From an uncultured Acidobacteriota bacterium (GTDB lineage Bacteria; Acidobacteriota; Blastocatellia; Pyrinomonadales; Pyrinomonadaceae): a DNA stretch of 7,487 nt. A program made the position numbers and the translations under genes. The notes under the pieces were generated by a model that was not told where the DNA came from, made no database searches, and worked only from the letters and a program-made list of their open reading frames with translations. Shown here piece after piece: positions 6,798 to 7,487 of the stretch (positions are counted from its first letter, which is position 1; each line of letters starts with the position of its first letter). The DNA lies in contig CAMLKY010000086.1 of NCBI GenBank assembly GCA_946480545.1, forward strand, positions 1 to 7,487. Direction: 5' to 3'.

Positions 6798-7487
6798 CGG
6801 TGCGGAGTCAGAAGCCGCCGTGTCGCCGAAGATCGTAAACTGAATTAGAGGCGAGACCGAGAAACCGTTCGCCGCGTTCGCATCAATGACATACCACCGC
6901 CGCACGCTGCCTTCGCTCGCCAACCGCCGGTTGGGCACGGAGGCGCACGCCTGATGGCGCGCAACGGCTCGCCCGACAAGCGCCGGATCATTTGGGATGG
7001 ACAATGTTGCCGAGCCCCGACCGTTGCCCGGAAGAGTGATGTTGCGATACGCAAAACTTCCGCTCGCAGGTATCGACGAGCCGACGCCGGGATCCATCGA
7101 GTCGATAACGAGAAAAGCATTTGCCGAGCCCAGGCCTCCGGAAATCGCGACGGTAAAGCTCGGGTTACCGACGATCGGCGGCTCGATCGCTATCGCGGCA
7201 GGTGTTATCCCGCCGGTACCGGGTCGGCCCGTTCCGGTCACGGTCGGAACGCGATCGGATTCGGTGTAGAGCTGTGGCCGATCAAACGGCGGAAGCTCCA
7301 GCCTGACCCGCTCGTCCGTCAGCGGCCGTTTCAAGAATGCTGCCAAAGCTGCTTTGCTCTGTTCCGTGAGATTTAATACCCGGACACGCGGGTCTTTGTT
7401 CGGTGCGTTGAAATCGCCCCCGCGATTGTAGAACTCAACGACTTCCTCGGCCGTCGCAAAACGACCGTTGTGAAAGTACGATCCGCG
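5976..7487 (-). CDS. Cytochrome c peroxidase/MauG-family protein fused to VCBS/FG-GAP repeats (5' end outside window)
   Basis: The frame is open from the right edge to the TGA at 5978-5976, 503 codons. The first roughly 75 visible residues match the C-terminal end of di-heme cytochrome c peroxidases: YFHNGRFATAEEVVEFYNRG, then LNLTEQSKAALAAFLKRPLT, DERVR and PPFDRPQL. The heme-binding CxxCH motifs would lie upstream and are not visible, so reaction class rests on this tail only. Such enzymes reduce H2O2 or carry out MauG-like oxidations in the periplasm. Next comes a Gly/Pro-rich linker, then a beta-rich domain (about visible residues 97-222) ending S-P-L-I-Q-F-T-I-F-G. Inside it, about visible residues 174-197 look foreign and coincide with a palindrome. 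From about residue 231 to the end are six VCBS calcium-loop units spaced 44-45 residues. A TTG at 7346 could be mistaken for a start, but homology clearly continues upstream. Confidence 0.86.
   Translation of the reverse strand, partial: RGSYFHNGRFATAEEVVEFYNRGGDFNAPNKDPRVRVLNLTEQSKAALAAFLKRPLTDERVRLELPPFDRPQLYTESDRVPTVTGTGRPGTGGITPAAIAIEPPIVGNPSFTVAISGGLGSANAFLVIDSMDPGVGSSIPASGSFAYRNITLPGNGRGSATLSIPNDPALVGRAVARHQACASVPNRRLASEGSVRRWYVIDANAANGFSVSPLIQFTIFGDTAASDSAPFDFDGDGKTDIGIFRPTGAEWWIRKSGDSTVFAAQFGNSTDVITPGDYTGDGKADVTVWRPSSGDWFVLRSEDFSFFAFPFGTGGDVPSPADFDADGKTDAAVFRPSNSTWYVRRSSDGGIAIETFGSGGDIPVASDYDGDGRADIAIFRPSVGQWWMKRSTAGVLAVTFGTSTDKLVPGDFTGDGKSDVAFFRPATGQWFILRSEDFSYYGTAFGTNGDIPAPGDYDGDGRFDTAVFRPSNATWFVQQSTAGTLIQPFGSTGDRPIPNAFVH
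6902..6951. repeat. REP-like palindromic element inside the peroxidase-VCBS gene
   Basis: A perfect dyad CCAACCG-C-CGGTTGG (6920-6934) extends outward as an imperfect hairpin, with GCACGCTGCCTTCG on the left and CACGGAGGCGCACGC on the right. It encodes the part of the protein reading about A-C-A-S-V-P-N-R-R-L-A-S-E-G-S-V-R. That segment is rich in Arg and Ser and unlike the beta-rich residues on both sides (PNDPALVG before, RWYVIDANAANGF after). It looks like an in-frame insertion of a short palindromic repeat. Confidence 0.5.

Noticed and set aside
7344..7346. TTG as the start of the VCBS protein at the right edge
   Set aside because: The frame continues upstream to the window edge with clear peroxidase-family sequence (YFHNGRFAT).

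Overview
The window holds two complete and two partial genes, all apparently for exported proteins. From + coordinate 1 upward they are: a lipoprotein gene cut by the left edge (minus strand), a 1073-residue secreted transglutaminase-like protein with a C-terminal VCBS/FG-GAP beta-propeller-type repeat array (minus), a 573-residue copper-amine-oxidase-like protein (plus), and the 3' part of a di-heme cytochrome c peroxidase/MauG-family gene that runs into another VCBS array (minus, cut by the right edge). No RNA genes, transposase, integrase or CRISPR array were seen.

The likely source is an acidobacterium of the Blastocatellia/Pyrinomonadaceae type. This is inference from style. The repeats of the form D-[YF]-D-G-D-G-K-x-D-[IV]-A-x-[FW]-R-P-S-x-x-x-W, the long Pro-Thr linker, the moderately GC-rich coding sequence and the mix of large secreted repeat proteins are all typical of that group. 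No taxonomic marker gene is present.

Layout: the two left-hand minus genes are separated by 63 bp containing a 10-bp perfect hairpin. The transglutaminase gene and the amine oxidase gene are divergent and share a 310-bp intergenic region with an operator-like dyad near the plus-strand gene. The amine oxidase and peroxidase genes converge on a 177-bp gap. That gap holds a strong bidirectional terminator (16-bp perfect stem with A/T tails) and, abutting it, a 29-bp inverted repeat built from a CACGAA motif repeated every 10 bp.

Functionally, three of the four proteins look like envelope or extracellular enzymes: a cysteine-type transglutaminase fold, a copper/quinone amine oxidase fold and a heme peroxidase fold. 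An amine oxidase makes H2O2 and a di-heme peroxidase can use it, so a shared role in extracellular oxidation or cross-linking is possible, but the genes are on separate transcripts and this is speculation. The most noteworthy details are an atypical quinone-site context in the amine oxidase, a three-blade superduplication in the peroxidase-linked VCBS array, a palindromic element apparently inserted in frame into the peroxidase gene, and the 10-bp-periodic inverted repeat in the convergent gap.
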